Positions 46,931 through 55,578 of a stretch of 64,000 bases of DNA are shown here, piece after piece; positions within the stretch are counted from its first letter, which is position 1, and each line of letters starts with the position of its first letter. Where the stretch lies: the NCBI RefSeq assembly GCF_900129775.1, contig NZ_FQWV01000002.1, forward strand, positions 434,001-498,000. Reading direction: 5' to 3'. The translations under genes were made by a program, and so were the position numbers. This stretch comes from Halobaculum gomorrense. GTDB taxonomy: Archaea; Halobacteriota; Halobacteria; Halobacteriales; Haloferacaceae. A model generated the notes under the pieces. That model worked only from the letters and a program-made list of their open reading frames with translations, searched no databases and had not been told where the DNA came from.

Positions 46931-46956
46931 ACGGCTTGTTCGACCACCATTCCGGG

Positions 46957-47418
46957 ATGGGATTTCGCAGATGGCTCCTCATCGGGATGCTCGCCGGTGG
47001 CGGAGTGGCGCCGGTTCTGCAGGGGTTCTCGAAGAGCCTCCTCGAGAGCCTGAACGAGGACATGTTCGAAGCGATCCAGTTCTTCCGGTCTGTCGGCGTC
47101 TACGTCCCGACGTTTTCCACCGGCCAACTGGAGACGCTGGGTGCCCTTCTGGCAGCCCTGACGACGATCACGTGTGTCCTCCTCACTGGACTCGCGTTTC
47201 TAACAGGCAGTAGTTACACGGGCAAGTTCTTCTCTGGTGCGGGGGCCTTCCTCGGCGTTCACGCCGGATCGCTGATGATTGGACTGCCCGCCGGGTACGC
47301 GTTCACGTCGGTTCGATCGGCGATCGTGCTCGGTGTGTACTCGATTTTGGTGAGCTTGTTCGTGATCGTCGGCTCCGCAGTCGCGCTGTTCGGGCTGCGT
47401 CTGTGGATACGACTGTAA
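46957..47418 (+). CDS. Four-helix membrane protein of unknown family
   Basis: The 153-residue protein has four hydrophobic stretches: about 6-22, 55-78, 85-110 and 118-145. It begins MGFRRWLLIGMLAGGG. There are no catalytic or binding motifs. Codon use looks less strict, with many more A/T third positions than its neighbours, so it may be a recent arrival. Its TATA-driven promoter and start are clear. I do not recognise it. Confidence 0.55.
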   Translation: MGFRRWLLIGMLAGGGVAPVLQGFSKSLLESLNEDMFEAIQFFRSVGVYVPTFSTGQLETLGALLAALTTITCVLLTGLAFLTGSSYTGKFFSGAGAFLGVHAGSLMIGLPAGYAFTSVRSAIVLGVYSILVSLFVIVGSAVALFGLRLWIRL

Positions 47419-47613
47419 GCACGGCTCCGGGAGAACGCAGCGTCACCGGGTCGTCTCACGTGGGTCACAGAACGCGACCCTGCGGCGGGCTCGCCGCCCG
47501 GCCGGATCGAAGGCGTCTCCGCCGGTCTGTTGACGGAGGCGGGACCGATACGACACCCGGCCGCCAGCGTAGAATCGCCATCCGGACGAGACCGTTCGGT
47601 CGGCCTCTCGTGG

Positions 47614-48753
47614 CTACTCGGCTTCGTGGTGCTCCTCGGGATCGGTGGGAACCCCGCCGAGGTTGCCGTGGTCGTCGAACAGCTTCGCACGGAGGTAGCG
47701 CGTCCGGTAGCGGTTGGCGTCCTCGTACACGTCGGCCTCGCGGATCTCGTCGACCCGGCCGTCGGCGACCGCGTCGAGGACCCCCTCGATCTGCTCTTTC
47801 TCGCTGGGGGTGAGGCGGAACGTGTACTCGCGGGGCTCTTCTTCCTCCAACTTCGTCCACTTCCGACCGGCGGCGATCACGAGCGAGCACGGCTCCCGGC
47901 ACGGGAACGCGCCCGTCCCGCCGTCGGCGGCGAGTTCGTCGTCCGCGCTGTACTGCCACTCCCGCCGCTTCACGCACTGGGAGTCGTCGCAGGCGGCCTC
48001 GGCGACCCACTCGACGGCCTCGCGGGGCAGCTCCGAGACGACCCCGTAGATGCCCGTCTGGCGGTCCGTCGTGTCCGTCCAGTGGTCGATGTCCAACTCC
48101 CCTCGCTGCTCGCGGTACCAGTTCGCGACCGTCGCGGGGTACAGCGTCTCGACGGTCTCGACTGCGTCGCGCCAGTCGAGGCCGTGGAATGCCCAGCCGG
48201 TCGGCATGTTCGCGCCGGTCTTCAGCGGGCGGTACATCCCGTCGTAGTCGTACTTCGCTAGTTCGCGGGCGCCGAGCGGGTCGTCGTGCCGCTCCAGGTC
48301 CGCGACCGCGCGGTCGGCGTCGTCGACGTGGCGCACGTCGTACCGCCGGGAGCCGTCGCCGTCGCCCGACAGCGTCGCCTCGATTCGGAGTTGGCCCCAC
48401 TCGGTGACCATGCCGTCGCCGAGCGCTTCGTGGCGTGCGGCGGCGTCGTGCTCGTCGGCGGCCTCGGCGCGCCGGAGGAACGCGCGACGGGGCGAGTCGT
48501 GACGCTGCACCTCGCGCTCCCAGAAGTACCAGTTGGTGACGTACGGGCTCCCCTCGGCGTGGGCGTGAAGCTCGGACTCCGAGAGGCCGGTCGCCTCGTG
48601 TGCAGGGGTGGCGAAGGTGTAGCCACCGGCGTCTGCGGCCGCGCCATCCTCGGCGTCACCGCCGCCCTCGCGGGCGACGCGGAGGCCGTCGAACTCGACC
48701 CCGCCGTCGGCGTCGGCGGCCCTCAGGAGGGCGTCGAACTGTCTCGCGAGCAT
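47614..48753 (-). CDS. DR2241-family protein
   Basis: The 379-residue protein matches the DR2241 group, which in Deinococcus and archaea lies beside CbiX-type chelatases. The N-terminal half has alpha/beta segments (TGLSESELHAHAEGSPYVTNWYFWER). The C-terminal half has four Cys in CDDSQCVKRREWQY and FPCREPCSLVIAAG, spaced like an Fe-S or zinc site. It starts directly at the end of cbiX (stop codon and ATG touch), so the two are translated together. The role is likely in tetrapyrrole metal handling, by context. Confidence 0.8.
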   Translation of the reverse strand: MLARQFDALLRAADADGGVEFDGLRVAREGGGDAEDGAAADAGGYTFATPAHEATGLSESELHAHAEGSPYVTNWYFWEREVQRHDSPRRAFLRRAEAADEHDAAARHEALGDGMVTEWGQLRIEATLSGDGDGSRRYDVRHVDDADRAVADLERHDDPLGARELAKYDYDGMYRPLKTGANMPTGWAFHGLDWRDAVETVETLYPATVANWYREQRGELDIDHWTDTTDRQTGIYGVVSELPREAVEWVAEAACDDSQCVKRREWQYSADDELAADGGTGAFPCREPCSLVIAAGRKWTKLEEEEPREYTFRLTPSEKEQIEGVLDAVADGRVDEIREADVYEDANRYRTRYLRAKLFDDHGNLGGVPTDPEEHHEAE

Positions 48754-49632
48754 TCAGTCGTCCGCCCCCGGGGCGACGCGGGTCGTCTCGCGGACGGATT
48801 CGATGGCGGCGCCCACGTCGGCGCCGGCGTCGGCGGCGCGCTCCAGCACCACGTCGGCCATCAGCGACTCCGTGCCGACGGCGCCCGCGTACCAGACCCG
48901 GTGGCCGTCGACCGCGGCGGGCACGTCGTAGCCCGTGCGGTAGTCGTCGGTGAGCCCCATGTCCTCGGGGATGTCCTCTTGGGTGTGGAAGCCGTCGGAG
49001 ATGAACAGCGGGACGACGACCACGTCCTCGACGGTGAAGTAGTCGGTCACGTCGTCCACCTCGGGCTCCTCGTCCATGTACAGCGCCTGCACCTCGTCGA
49101 AGCGGTCGAGGTCGCGCACGCGCTCGGCGTGGTACTCGATCGCCTTCGCGGAGTTCTCGTTGCGCTCGGTGCCGTGGCCGACGACGGCGAACCCGAAGCC
49201 CTCCCCCACGTCCGGGTCGTTCGTCACGCTCTCGGCGCGCCGTACCAGCACGTCCGTCATCGACCCGTGGGTGCCGACCGGCCCGCAGTAGTGGACGGTC
49301 TGGCCGGTGTCCGCGGCGGTGTAGGTGGCCACGTCCGCCGAGAGACCGTCGGAGTCCCAGTCGGCCACGTCCCAGTCGTCGAGGCGGAGTTCGCGGGGGA
49401 TCACCTGCTCAGTGAAGTACCCCTCCGAGATGAACATCGGGACGACGTACACCTCGTCGGCCTCGCAGGTGCGCAACACCTCGCGGAGGCTCGGTTCCTC
49501 CTTCCAGAACCCCGTCCGGACCTCGTCGAACGCGCCGGCCGCGCGGATGGTGTCCGCGTGGTCGTAGGTGGGCGCGCTCGATCCGGGGTTCAGGTGCGAC
49601 CCGTGGGCGACGATAACCAGCGCCTGACTCAT
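48754..49632 (-). CDS. cbiX: CbiX-type sirohydrochlorin chelatase
   Basis: CbiX inserts cobalt or nickel (or iron) into sirohydrochlorin. The 292-residue protein has two fused CbiX units: the first begins VIVAHGSHLNPGSSAP with the catalytic His, and EVYVVPMFISEGYFTEQVIP; the second has FAVVGHGTERNENSAKA with a His, and VVVPLFISDGFHTQEDIP. Thus both active sites appear kept. CGATAAGG about 27 nt before the ATG marks the promoter. It heads an operon with the DR2241 gene and no other cobalamin genes are nearby. Confidence 0.9.
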   Translation of the reverse strand: MSQALVIVAHGSHLNPGSSAPTYDHADTIRAAGAFDEVRTGFWKEEPSLREVLRTCEADEVYVVPMFISEGYFTEQVIPRELRLDDWDVADWDSDGLSADVATYTAADTGQTVHYCGPVGTHGSMTDVLVRRAESVTNDPDVGEGFGFAVVGHGTERNENSAKAIEYHAERVRDLDRFDEVQALYMDEEPEVDDVTDYFTVEDVVVVPLFISDGFHTQEDIPEDMGLTDDYRTGYDVPAAVDGHRVWYAGAVGTESLMADVVLERAADAGADVGAAIESVRETTRVAPGADD

Positions 49633-49769
49633 GGACGAATCGAGGGCCGGAGCGACCTTATCGCCTTCGGCAGGAGAGGTACCCCGCCAGGGTCCGGCGC
49701 CGGGGTGGTAGAGGAGGGCGCGGACGATGGAGAGAGAGGCGCGTCAGCGGCGACCGCGACCCGACCGCT

Positions 49770-50024
49770 TCAGACCTCGACGCAGGCGCGGGTTCCGGGG
49801 AGACAGACCCGTCGGCGACGCCGGCGTCCGAGCCTGCTCCATGCGCCGGCCAGCACTGTCCGTCCGACCGCCGCCGCGACCGCGCCGGCCAGCGCCGCGC
49901 CGACCAGCGGGAACGCGAAGGCGACGAACGTCGCCAGCGCCGCCACAGACACCGCCACCGTCGGGCCGACCGATACGTCATCCGGGTCGGGAACCCCGCG
50001 GTCCCCGTGCAGTGGTCGTCTCAT
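49770..50024 (-). CDS. Small two-helix membrane protein
   Basis: The 84-residue protein begins MRRPLHGDRGVPDPDDVSVG, then two hydrophobic helices (about 20-60), then a very basic stretch (GRRRRRRVC) and a short tail. It fits a small membrane protein family seen in haloarchaea. ACTAAACG on the plus strand is centred about 27 nt from the ATG at 50024, which I prefer to an ATG eight codons upstream. No function known. Confidence 0.55.
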   Translation of the reverse strand: MRRPLHGDRGVPDPDDVSVGPTVAVSVAALATFVAFAFPLVGAALAGAVAAAVGRTVLAGAWSRLGRRRRRRVCLPGTRACVEV

Positions 50025-50226
50025 TGCAGCTGATCGATCGAATCCCACCCACTAAACGATACTCTGAATGATATTTTTGTCCCGCAGCTTACTGAACCCC
50101 GTTTCAGCCGGGGTCCAGCCCGCCCCCGCCCGCTCGGCCCCGTCCGGCCGCCCGACTCGTCCCGGCTCGACCACCCGACCTCCGGGAACCGCCGCCGTTA
50201 TGCCCGACGCGGCCGCGACTCCGCGC

Positions 50227-50790
50227 ATGACCGTCGCCGAGGAGACCCGCGCCGCCGTCCGCGAGCGACCGTTCCTGCACGACGCGCTCCGCGCCGGCGT
50301 CGTGAACTACGCGGCCGCCGCGGCGACGCTCGACATCGACGCCGACCGCGACGCGGTGGCGACGGCGCTGCGGCGGTTCGCGGACGACCTCGCCGCCGGC
50401 GCGGGGGGAACGACCGACGGCGACGTCGTGGACGCCCGGGTCACGATGGAGCGTGGGGTTGGTCGCGTCGACGGCGGGGGCGACGCCGGCAACGGGGCGG
50501 ACGCAGCCGCCACCGACGGCGACGCCGTGGACCACGAGGCCCTGCTGTCGGTCGGCGACGCCGCGTTCGCCGTCGATGCCGGCGACGCGACGGCGGTCCT
50601 CGCCAGGGGGACCGTCGACGCGATCCACCTCGAGCGGGTCCTCGGACGGCTTCGGACCGCCGGTGTCCCCGTCGAGGCGGCCGGCGTGACGCCGTCGGCC
50701 CTGCTCGTCGTCGTGGGGCGCAGGGACGGGGCGACTGCCCTCCGCGTCGTCGAGACGGCCGTCGAGGGCGACGGCCCGCTCAACGCCTGA
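50227..50790 (+). CDS. DUF7523-like haloarchaeal protein
   Basis: The 187-residue protein has an N-terminal helical domain (MTVAEETRAAVRERPFLHDA, GVVNYAAAAATLDIDADRDA) that resembles a degenerate HTH, a flexible Gly/Asp linker, and a C-terminal ACT-like domain (AGVPVEAAGVTPSALLVVVGRRDGATAL). An ACT domain suggests amino-acid binding, but this is inference. TTATG about 27 nt before the ATG at 50227 supports that start; an ATG nine codons upstream is also open. It precedes cysS by 53 bp. Confidence 0.7.
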   Translation: MTVAEETRAAVRERPFLHDALRAGVVNYAAAAATLDIDADRDAVATALRRFADDLAAGAGGTTDGDVVDARVTMERGVGRVDGGGDAGNGADAAATDGDAVDHEALLSVGDAAFAVDAGDATAVLARGTVDAIHLERVLGRLRTAGVPVEAAGVTPSALLVVVGRRDGATALRVVETAVEGDGPLNA

Positions 50791-50843
50791 CCCGATCCGA
50801 TCTTCGACCGTTTAACACGGAGGACCGCGTAGCGGCGCCCGAT

Positions 50844-52373
50844 ATGGGTCTGTCCGTGACCAACACCCTGACGGGCGAACGGGAGGCGTTCGAGCCGGCA
50901 AGCGACGACGAGGTCCTGCTGTACGTCTGTGGGCTGACGGTCTCGGACGACGCGCACCTCGGGCACGCCCGGCTGTGGTTCCACGCCGACGTGCTCCACC
51001 GGTGGCTCGACCACCTCGGCTACGACGTGCACCACGTCGAGAACGTCACCGACGTGAACGAGAAGATCGCCGCGCGCGTCGGCGAGCGCGAGGAGTGGGA
51101 CACCGAGGCCGACGTGGCCCGCCACTTCACCCGCGAGGTGATCGAGGACATGCGCGGGCTCAACCTCAAGCGCGCGGCGGTGTACCCCCGCGTCTCTGAG
51201 CACGTCCCCGAGATCGTCGCGCTCGTCGAGCGGCTGATCGAGTCGGGCCACGCCTACGAGGCCGACGGCTCGGTGTACTTCGACGTGACCAGCTTCGACG
51301 ACTACGGCCACCTCTCGAACCAGCGCCCCGAGGAACTGGAGGCCAACGAGGGGGAAGACGAAGACGTGCTCGCCGAGAAGCGCCACCCGGCGGACTTCGC
51401 GCTGTGGAAGGCCGACGGGGTCGGCGCCGACGCCGTCCACGAGCACCGCAAACACGAGCACGAGGGCGACCTCCCGACGGGCCAGACGTGGGAATCCCCG
51501 TGGGGAGAGGGCCGCCCCGGCTGGCACATCGAGTGCTCGGCGATGTCGACGACGCACCTCGGCGACACCCTCGATGTCCACATGGGCGGGCGCGATCTGG
51601 TGTTCCCGCACCACGAGAACGAGGTCGCCCAGAGCGAGGCTGCGACGGGCCACACGTTCGCGCGCTACTGGCTCCACAACGGCCTGCTGGAGACAAAAGA
51701 CGACAAGATGTCCTCCAGCCTCGGCAACTTCTTCACCGTCTCGGACGCGCTCGACGAGTTCGGGGTGAACGTCCTGCGCACGTTCTACCTCGGCGCGCAG
51801 TACCGCGGTGATCAGGTGTTCTCCGAGGACGCGATGCGCGAGGCCGAGGAGCGCTGGGAGCGCCTCGAACGCGGCTACGAGTCCGCCGTCGACGGCTGCG
51901 ACTCCGTCGACGCCCGCGCGAAGGCGACCGACGACGACCTCCGCGGGGCGGTCGACGAGGCGCGCGAGACGTTCGTTGCGGCGATGAACGACGACCTGAA
52001 CGTCCGCGAGGCGTTCGGCGCGCTGCTGGATCTGGCCGGTTCGGTACACCGGCACGTCGAGCGCGTCGACGACGGAGGCGACGGCGACGGTGACGCTGAC
52101 GACACGGCGGCCGACGCCTACGACTACCGCGGCCTCCGCCGCGCGGTCGAGGCGTTCGAGGCGTTCGGCGGCGACGTGTTCGGGCTCGAACTCGGGGCCG
52201 AGGCCGGCGGCGACGTGGAGCTCGTCAGCGACCTCGCGGACCTGGTGCTCGACGTGCGCGAGGCCGAGCGCGAGGTGGGCAACTACGAGCGCGCCGACCG
52301 CCTCCGCGACGACTTGGAGGCGCTGGGGCTCACCGTCGAAGACGGCGACGACGGGCCGACGGTTCGCTTCTGA
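50844..52373 (+). CDS. cysS: Cysteinyl-tRNA synthetase
   Basis: CysRS charges tRNA-Cys and is a class Ia enzyme. The 509-residue protein has the zinc Cys29, the HIGH-like motif HLGH (38-41), [10 protein letters not shown] with further zinc ligands, and KMSSS (288-292). It carries the C-terminal DALR-like anticodon domain. An Asp-rich insertion lies near residue 410. CGTTTAACA about 30 nt upstream is a TATA-like promoter. An ordinary housekeeping gene. Confidence 0.96.
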   Translation: MGLSVTNTLTGEREAFEPASDDEVLLYVCGLTVSDDAHLGHARLWFHADVLHRWLDHLGYDVHHVENVTDVNEKIAARVGEREEWDTEADVARHFTREVIEDMRGLNLKRAAVYPRVSEHVPEIVALVERLIESGHAYEADGSVYFDVTSFDDYGHLSNQRPEELEANEGEDEDVLAEKRHPADFALWKADGVGADAVHEHRKHEHEGDLPTGQTWESPWGEGRPGWHIECSAMSTTHLGDTLDVHMGGRDLVFPHHENEVAQSEAATGHTFARYWLHNGLLETKDDKMSSSLGNFFTVSDALDEFGVNVLRTFYLGAQYRGDQVFSEDAMREAEERWERLERGYESAVDGCDSVDARAKATDDDLRGAVDEARETFVAAMNDDLNVREAFGALLDLAGSVHRHVERVDDGGDGDGDADDTAADAYDYRGLRRAVEAFEAFGGDVFGLELGAEAGGDVELVSDLADLVLDVREAEREVGNYERADRLRDDLEALGLTVEDGDDGPTVRF

Positions 52374-52418
52374 TCGGCCGCGGGTCGGTCACTCATCGCC
52401 CCGTCGCTCGCGGGTCGG

Positions 52419-53378
52419 TCACTCGGGCGACTCGCCGTCAGCGCCCGCCTCCGCGTCGACCGATCCCTCGGCGTTCTCGAACGTCTCGGCGGACGCCGGC
52501 ACGACGAGTACGGGGCGGTCCGCGGCCCGGAGGATCCGCTCGGCGACGGATCCGAGCACGACCCGGCGGACGCCCGTTCGGCCGTGGGTTCCGACGACGA
52601 CGAGGTCCGCGTCGGCGTCTCGGGCGTACCCGCAGACCGCCCGGCTCGGCTCGCCCGCGATCATCTCGGCGTCGGCGTCGAGGCCGGCGTCCTCGGCGCG
52701 CTCCAGCACTCGATCGACCGCGTCGCCCGCTCGCTCGCTCAGCGCCCGCTTGACCGACTCGATCGTCTCGTTCGTGAGCACGCCGCCGCCGACGTTCGCG
52801 AGCGTCCGCGCCTCGTCGATCGCGCTGACGGCGGTGAGGCGCGCGCCCAGCGTCGCCGCGAGGTCGACGCCGATCCGCTCTGCCGGGACGACGGCGTCGC
52901 TGCCGTCGGTCGCGACCACGAGCCGGCTCTCGGACCCCCACTCGCGGCGCTCGCCGTCGCCGTGGACCACGAGCACCGGCACGTCCGCGGTGCGGACGAT
53001 CGCCTCGGCGACCGACCCGAGGAGCACCCGCCGTGCGCCGCCCCGCCCGTGCGTGCCGACGACGACCACGTCCGCCCCGACCTCGTCGACGCACGCGAGC
53101 AGTTCGTCGGCCGGCACGCCCTCCCGGAGGGTCGCGACGGCGTCGACGCCGGCTTCCTCGGCCCGCGACGCGATCGATTTGACGCGTTCCTCCGCCTCCT
53201 CCCGGTGGTCCCTGAGGTCGGTGAGCTTCTGTCCGGTGGGGAAGGGGTTCACCACCGTGCAGGCGTGCAGCCTCGCGCCGGTGCCGGCGGCGAGCCCGAT
53301 CGCCGCCTCGACGGCCGCGGCGGCCGGGTCGCTCCCGTCGGTGGCGACGACGATGTCCGAGAGTCGAGTGTCGTCCAT
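52419..53378 (-). CDS. Tandem universal stress protein
   Basis: The 319-residue protein has two UspA units. Each has a nucleotide loop near its end: VVVGTHGRGGARRVLLGSVAE and VVVGTHGRTGVRRVVLGSVAE. Both fit the ATP-binding pattern GxxGx9G(S/T). The protein starts DIVVATDGSDPAAAA. ATP-binding Usps act as stress sensors. GTTTTATTC about 27 nt before the ATG at 53378 is the promoter. The C-terminal 20 residues are Glu-rich and disordered. Confidence 0.92.
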   Translation of the reverse strand: MDDTRLSDIVVATDGSDPAAAAVEAAIGLAAGTGARLHACTVVNPFPTGQKLTDLRDHREEAEERVKSIASRAEEAGVDAVATLREGVPADELLACVDEVGADVVVVGTHGRGGARRVLLGSVAEAIVRTADVPVLVVHGDGERREWGSESRLVVATDGSDAVVPAERIGVDLAATLGARLTAVSAIDEARTLANVGGGVLTNETIESVKRALSERAGDAVDRVLERAEDAGLDADAEMIAGEPSRAVCGYARDADADLVVVGTHGRTGVRRVVLGSVAERILRAADRPVLVVPASAETFENAEGSVDAEAGADGESPE

Positions 53379-53401
53379 ACCCGAGTCTTGTCGCGATCGA
53401 A

Positions 53402-53410
53402 GAATAAAAC
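53402..53410 (-). promoter_or_regulatory. TATA box of the uspA gene
   Basis: GTTTTATTC on the minus strand is centred about 27 nt from the ATG at 53378, implying a leaderless message. Confidence 0.5.
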
Positions 53411-53453
53411 CGCCGCCCGGGTTCGGGGGGGTTGGGCGGACCCCCGACTTCGC

Positions 53454-53741
53454 TCACTCCGTCGTGAACAGGGCAGTGTCCTCGGGGATCGCGAACAGTC
53501 CCATGCGGACGCCGCAGTCGAGCCACCCGTAGCCGTAGGAGTACGACGCCAGCGCGTTCACGGGATCGTCGGCCTCGCGGAAGTGCCGTCCGTCCTCGAG
53601 GTAGGAGACGGCCATCTCCTCGCACTCTTCGGCCATCCCGTACAGCGGCGTCCCCTCGGGGACGCACACTTCCGCCTCCTCCAGGGCGGACGCGAGCATC
53701 TCCCCGTAGCGGGTCGTCTTCTCGTCGAGATCGGCGGGCAT
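53454..53741 (-). CDS. DUF357 protein
   Basis: The 95-residue helical protein matches DUF357: MAVSYLEDGRHFREADDPVNALASYSYGYGWLDCGVRMGLF. It begins MPADLDEKTTRYGEMLASALEEAEVC. The family is archaeal and is of unknown function; the fold is a helix bundle with conserved Tyr and Asp. No clear TATA is seen 27 nt upstream, so the ATG at 53741 is chosen by homology and could be longer. It is divergent from trxB. Confidence 0.85.
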   Translation of the reverse strand: MPADLDEKTTRYGEMLASALEEAEVCVPEGTPLYGMAEECEEMAVSYLEDGRHFREADDPVNALASYSYGYGWLDCGVRMGLFAIPEDTALFTTE

Positions 53742-53802
53742 GCGTGCGTCTGCGTGGCCGCCGCCCGTGAGGGTGTCGTTGTTCCTCACCCGCCGCTGAT
53801 TC

Positions 53803-53825
53803 GTATTGTCTATTGTTTGCAATAC
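53803..53825. promoter_or_regulatory. Inverted repeat upstream of trxB
   Basis: GTATTG (53803-53808) and CAATAC (53820-53825) form a 6-bp inverted repeat with an 11-nt AT-rich spacer. It lies in the 148-bp region between DUF357 and trxB, some 35 bp upstream of the trxB TATA-like CTACATACC. Candidate regulator site; also could be chance. Confidence 0.35.
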
Positions 53826-53889
53826 TGTCGTTCGCAGTCCGAGCACGACAGCACAACCTACATACCCCGTTCGACCCTACCCGAAGCTA

Positions 53890-54948
53890 ATGACAGACAC
53901 CTCCGATATCGTCGAGCACCGCCCGCTGATCATCGCCGGGACCGGCGCGGCCGGGCTTACGGCGGCCATCTACGCGGCCCGCTCCAACAACGAGCCGCTC
54001 GTGTTCGAGGGCGACGAGCCCGGCGGACAGCTCACCCTCACCTCCGAGGTCGAGAACTTCCCGGGCTTTCCCGAGGGAATCAACGGCGCGGAGTTCATCA
54101 ACAACGCCAAACAGCAGGCGACGCGCTTCGGCGCCGACGTGCAAAACGGCGTCGTCGAGCGCGTGGACGATTCCGAGCGCCCGTTCCGCGTCGAGCTCTC
54201 CAACGGCGACGTGTACACCGCCGACGCCGTCATCGCCGCCTCCGGCGCGTCCGCGCGGACGCTCGGCATCCCCGGGGAAGACGAGCTGATGGGCTTCGGG
54301 CTGTCGACGTGTGCGACGTGTGACGGCGCGTTTTTCCGCGGCGAGGATATGCTCGTCGTCGGCGGCGGCGACGCCGCGATGGAGGAGGCGAGCTTCCTGA
54401 CGAAGTTCGCCGACACGGTGTACATCGCCCACCGCCGCGAGGAGTTCCGCGCGGAGGACTACTGGATCGACCGCGTGATGGACCACGTCGACGAGGGGAA
54501 CATCGAGATCATGCGAAACACCGAGGTGACCGAGCTCCACGGGACGGCCGAGGCGGGCGTCGAGTCGGTCACCCTCGTGCGCAACCCGGAGGGACACCCG
54601 ACCGACAAGCTCGACGATCCCGACACCGAGGAGTGGGAGTTCGAGGTCGGCGCGGTGTTCTACGCCATCGGCCACACGCCCAACACCGGCTACCTCGCCG
54701 ACACGGGCGTTGAACTCGACGACGACGGCTACCTGCAGACCGTCGGCGGCACCGGCGGCGGCCAGACCGAAACCGGGGTGCCCGGGCTGTTCGGCGCCGG
54801 CGACGTGGTCGACTACCACTACCAGCAGGCCGTGACGGCCGCCGGGATGGGGAGCAAAGCGGCCATTGACGCCGACGACTACCTGGAGGACCTGAAGCGG
54901 GAGGCGGCGGCTCAGGCCGAGGAGGAGCCCGCGGCCGCAGACGACTAG
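53890..54948 (+). CDS. trxB: Thioredoxin reductase
   Basis: TrxB moves electrons from a pyridine nucleotide through FAD to thioredoxin. The 352-residue protein has the FAD loop GTGAAG (17-22), the redox pair CATC at residues 141-144, the nucleotide loop VGGGDAAMEEA, and the FAD-binding GLFGAGDVVDYHY near the end. The redox motif and domain order are those of standard low-Mr TrxB. CTACATACC about 27 nt before the ATG is the promoter. The acidic tail is halophilic. Confidence 0.94.
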   Translation: MTDTSDIVEHRPLIIAGTGAAGLTAAIYAARSNNEPLVFEGDEPGGQLTLTSEVENFPGFPEGINGAEFINNAKQQATRFGADVQNGVVERVDDSERPFRVELSNGDVYTADAVIAASGASARTLGIPGEDELMGFGLSTCATCDGAFFRGEDMLVVGGGDAAMEEASFLTKFADTVYIAHRREEFRAEDYWIDRVMDHVDEGNIEIMRNTEVTELHGTAEAGVESVTLVRNPEGHPTDKLDDPDTEEWEFEVGAVFYAIGHTPNTGYLADTGVELDDDGYLQTVGGTGGGQTETGVPGLFGAGDVVDYHYQQAVTAAGMGSKAAIDADDYLEDLKREAAAQAEEEPAAADD

Positions 54949-55259
54949 AAACCTCTTTTCACCTCGGGTTTCCTCGCGGCCAGCTTCGCCGACCGCTGCG
55001 GGAACCGCTCGGCGAAAACTCGTTCATGCTGTCGAATTCGACGAATTCGACCGCTAATCAGACGCCGACGCCCGTCTGATGATGTCGTCAGAATGCGGAG
55101 CGTTCTGACTACTAACCAGAATCGCTCCGTGATTCTGGTGATGCCAAAGCCACTCGCTCGCCAGCCTTCGGCTGGCTCGCTCGCGGTATAATAACCTCCC
55201 CGACCGTGACGCAGTACCAGACCCACGGACCTTTATGTCCGGTAACCATCCGGAGAGCC
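54949..55259. other. Intergenic region with hairpin cluster
   Basis: This 311-bp stretch is between trxB and the next gene. It begins with a T-rich CTCTTTTC (terminator-like), then a short direct repeat of GAATTCGAC (55034-55051). Four hairpins follow (55059-55176). It ends with the promoter of the following gene (CCTTTATG, about 27 nt before its ATG). An antisense frame here looks spurious. It is AT-richer than its surroundings. Confidence 0.5.
55059..55176. repeat. Cluster of four inverted repeats
   Basis: Four stem-loops lie in 118 bp. The first is CAGACG/CGTCTG (55059-55078, 8-nt loop). The second is TCAGAATGC/GCGTTCTGA with a 3-nt loop and one wobble pair (55088-55108). The third is CCAGAATC/GATTCTGG with a 7-nt loop (55116-55138). 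The fourth is GCCAGCC/GGCTGGC with a 3-nt loop (55160-55176). The second and third share CAGAAT and CGGAGCG when one is reverse-complemented, so they are inverted copies. The array could be a decayed palindromic repeat or a structured RNA. Confidence 0.6.
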
Positions 55260-55544
55260 ATGGTTGGAACTGAAACCTACACGATCACCGGTCCGGACGG
55301 AGACAGCGACGAGGTCGACCTCCCCGAGGGGCTCGTCGACATGCTCGCCGAGCAGGGCGAAAATCCCAGCGAGGTCATCAGCGACGTGGTCCTCCAGGCG
55401 TTCGCCCAGCAGGCACACGCCATCGCCCACCACAGCGAGGGCGAGGCACCCCAGGACGTGCTCGACATCAACGAGAAGGCGGAGGAGCTGTTCGAGGAGC
55501 GCTTCGGCCAGAGCCTCTCGGATGCGATGGGCCACTCCCACTGA
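55260..55544 (+). CDS. Small acidic protein (DUF7545-like)
   Basis: The 94-residue protein begins MVGTETYTITGPDGDSDEVDLPEGLVDMLAEQGE, a strand pair and a helix, followed by a helical C-terminal half (VISDVVLQAFAQQAHAIAHHSEGEAPQ). It is soluble, acidic and without motifs. I recall it as a haloarchaeal family of unknown function. CCTTTATG about 27 nt before the ATG at 55260 supports the start over an in-frame one upstream. It converges with the ZIP gene. Confidence 0.72.
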   Translation: MVGTETYTITGPDGDSDEVDLPEGLVDMLAEQGENPSEVISDVVLQAFAQQAHAIAHHSEGEAPQDVLDINEKAEELFEERFGQSLSDAMGHSH

Positions 55545-55578
55545 GCCGCTGATCCGGCCGCGGCCGACGTTCTTCCCG

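Noticed and set aside
54945-55226. A 93-codon minus-strand frame covering the hairpin cluster
   Set aside because: It overlaps the stems and the T-rich end of trxB, has no promoter or family match, and is explained by the inverted repeats.
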